From UMGS1908 sp045655005 (GTDB lineage Bacteria > Bacillota > Clostridia > Christensenellales > UBA1242): a stretch of DNA of 64,000 nucleotides. Under the pieces are notes generated by a model, which saw nothing but the letters and a program-made list of their open reading frames with translations, was not told the DNA's origin and searched no databases. Position numbers and translations under genes: made by a program. The DNA is taken from NCBI GenBank assembly GCA_045655005.1, contig JAZOOJ010000019.1:105729-169728 (forward strand). Direction: 5' to 3'. This document shows, one piece after another, positions 62,805-64,000 of this stretch. Within the stretch, counting starts at the first letter, position 1; the number at the start of each line of letters is the position of its first letter.

Positions 62805-63677
62805 ATGTCTAATAAGAAAATAGGAGTTGAAATAAAGAACCCTTTTGCAAAAAACGCGGTGCGTGTTGAGGTTGAAAAAAATTGTTTGGAACTAATTGAG
62901 GCTATTGAGAGTGGTGAACTTTATGTATTTAAGGGGTTGAATACAGAAAATCGTTTGTCATTGGGAATAATTGAACGTGATATTCAAAGATGTGGAATTT
63001 TGGGCGCAAATTTATTTGCCTCGGCGGATAAGCTTAGTGCACAACTTGAAATAGAAGAAAGTGCTAGAGAAAGAAAGAAGATTGAGGCGCTTAGAAAAAG
63101 AATTATGGATTGTTGCCATAAACTTCAAGGCACAGCAGAAGAATTGACAGCGAATGGTGCTGGTTTGATTTCAGTTAGCAAACTTGGAGAGGCATTAGTA
63201 AGTAACGCAGAAGAGAGGTCAAATGTTAGGCCAAAAGTTGATTTATATGCGAAAATTGAAGGTATGCCTAATTTTGAAACACAAGAAGAAGCAAAAAAAT
63301 GGATGGTAGACCAACAAGGAAAACTTGACATCTCTTATGGAGCCTATTTAGAAGAAAGTAATGAAGTAATGGATAGCGTGGGATATTATGAGCGTCAGGT
63401 TGTAGGCAAGGCTTCTGTTGGTCTTAATGATAAACAGTTGAATGGAAAAGAATTTAAGTCGCAATTAGTACTTGAGGAGAAAGATGGTAATTTTGCTTGG
63501 AAGATTGAAGATTCAGATAATCTTTTAGTTCCAGTTGCAGTTAAAGATTTATATGAACAAAATCATACTGCTTTTGGAAATGTGAGAGGACGCGAAAGAA
63601 GTATTCAGTCAAAATATTTATCAATGGCTGGTGTATATGAAGCAACTGAAGGTCAAAAGGGTGTTGAAGCTGAATAG
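62805..63677 (+). CDS. hypothetical protein (290 aa)
   Basis: Unrecognised. ATG at 62805 is 9 bases after AAGGAG; the ATG at 62796 is too close to that site. The protein is soluble and helical in its middle (ESARERKKIEALRKRIMDCCHKLQ), with mixed alpha/beta regions at each end. There is no signal peptide or known motif. The consensus promoter and strong ribosome site predict high expression. The C-terminal half has SVGLNDKQLNGKEFK-type hydrophilic sequence. Confidence 0.75.
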   Translation: MSNKKIGVEIKNPFAKNAVRVEVEKNCLELIEAIESGELYVFKGLNTENRLSLGIIERDIQRCGILGANLFASADKLSAQLEIEESARERKKIEALRKRIMDCCHKLQGTAEELTANGAGLISVSKLGEALVSNAEERSNVRPKVDLYAKIEGMPNFETQEEAKKWMVDQQGKLDISYGAYLEESNEVMDSVGYYERQVVGKASVGLNDKQLNGKEFKSQLVLEEKDGNFAWKIEDSDNLLVPVAVKDLYEQNHTAFGNVRGRERSIQSKYLSMAGVYEATEGQKGVEAE

Positions 63678-63752
63678 TTTACTTAAAAGTTGGATATAGC
63701 GATATTTATTGCAAAACAATAAAATCTGGTGAACATTATTAAACAGCAAAAC

Positions 63753-63787
63753 AAGAAGCGGAGTTGAAAAATTCAACTCCGCTTCTT
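63753..63787. terminator. bidirectional intrinsic terminator
   Basis: A 16-bp perfect stem (core AGCGGAGTTGAA/TTCAACTCCGCT) with a 3-base loop, between convergent genes. Confidence 0.85.
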
Positions 63788-63852
63788 TAATTGATAAATC
63801 TGATTAAATTAATAGTTTGTTATAGTACAAAATTGTATGGGTACTTACAACT

Positions 63853-64000
63853 TTATTTCTTTGAGTAATGCTTTGCATATCTTTCCATGCAAGTTTTAAT
63901 TGAGTCTTTAGCATAAGCACAGTCGTAGAATTGGCTTATTTCGGTCTTCTTGCCTTCAAGTTGTTTGTATACTCTTAAAAAGTGCATAAGTTCTTCTACT
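63853..64000 (-). CDS. ppa: inorganic pyrophosphatase, C-terminal 48 residues (gene continues past window)
   Basis: Read on the minus strand to the window end. The last 48 residues include MHFLRVYKQLEGKKTEI and IKTCMERYAKHYSKK, matching the helical C-terminus of class I (soluble) inorganic pyrophosphatases (an 'I/L-x-HFxxxYKxLEG' helix). The active site lies outside the window. It hydrolyses pyrophosphate to two phosphates. The stop codon is followed by the bidirectional terminator. Confidence 0.65.
   Translation of the reverse strand, partial: VEELMHFLRVYKQLEGKKTEISQFYDCAYAKDSIKTCMERYAKHYSKK

Noticed and set aside
1..64000. CRISPR array, prophage or rRNA operon
   Set aside because: No regularly spaced repeats, phage structural genes or rRNA signatures seen on reading both strands.

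Overview
The window is AT-rich chromosomal DNA from a low-GC Gram-positive bacterium, most likely an uncultivated Clostridia-like member of the Bacillota. The evidence is purine-rich Shine-Dalgarno sites, sigma-A-type promoters with 16-18 bp spacers, a gpr-type spore germination protease next to rpsT, a FloA-type flotillin, and the comEC-holA-rpsT-gpr gene order. UGA is used as a stop. Lysyl-tRNA synthetase is the class I form, which is a minority form in bacteria and a useful lineage marker.

Left part (1-31941): this is a mosaic of housekeeping and envelope genes. It holds the C-terminal part of a GH95-like glycosidase, a DUF1538 membrane protein with two P-II-like regulators, a ferritin-like diiron protein, tRNA-Leu(CAA), a BspA/InlB-type surface protein, zinc-ribbon proteins, a DUF2804 protein, an ABC exporter, trmL-lysK, a very large signal-peptide protein with beta-sandwich modules, an HEXXH protein, an OGG1-type glycosylase, a putative small RNA, floA with a disordered partner, tRNA-Glu(CTC), comEC (core only), holA, rpsT, gpr and a second large exported protein.

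Central part (32373-57309): this 25-kb cluster is the most striking region. It encodes a VirD4-type coupling ATPase (divergent), two small two-helix pilin-like proteins with their own promoters and tandem terminators, a VirB3-VirB4 fused ATPase, and three paralogous VirB6-like polytopic proteins of about 2913, 2310 and 949 residues. The paralogues share an N-terminal membrane block, a conserved motif at about residue 220 in all three, a long inserted domain, and a C-terminal membrane block. Each then carries a different tail: coiled coils and Gly/Pro-rich repeats, a zinc ribbon, or a basic tail. No relaxase, integrase, replication gene, VirB1-like hydrolase or attachment repeat is seen, and ordinary chromosomal genes lie on both sides. 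I infer a chromosomal, relaxase-less type IV secretion-like machine with tripled giant VirB6 subunits, possibly for protein export or cell contact rather than self-transfer.

Right part (57310-64000): a MerR-family regulator with lipocalin-like sensor repeats sits behind a classic 19-bp-spacer promoter containing a dyad. It is followed by a GNAT acetyltransferase, class II fructose-bisphosphate aldolase, two unknown genes, GAPDH, and the C-terminal end of an inorganic pyrophosphatase at the window edge.

All calls rest on reading the sequence and family knowledge; no database search or structure prediction was run.
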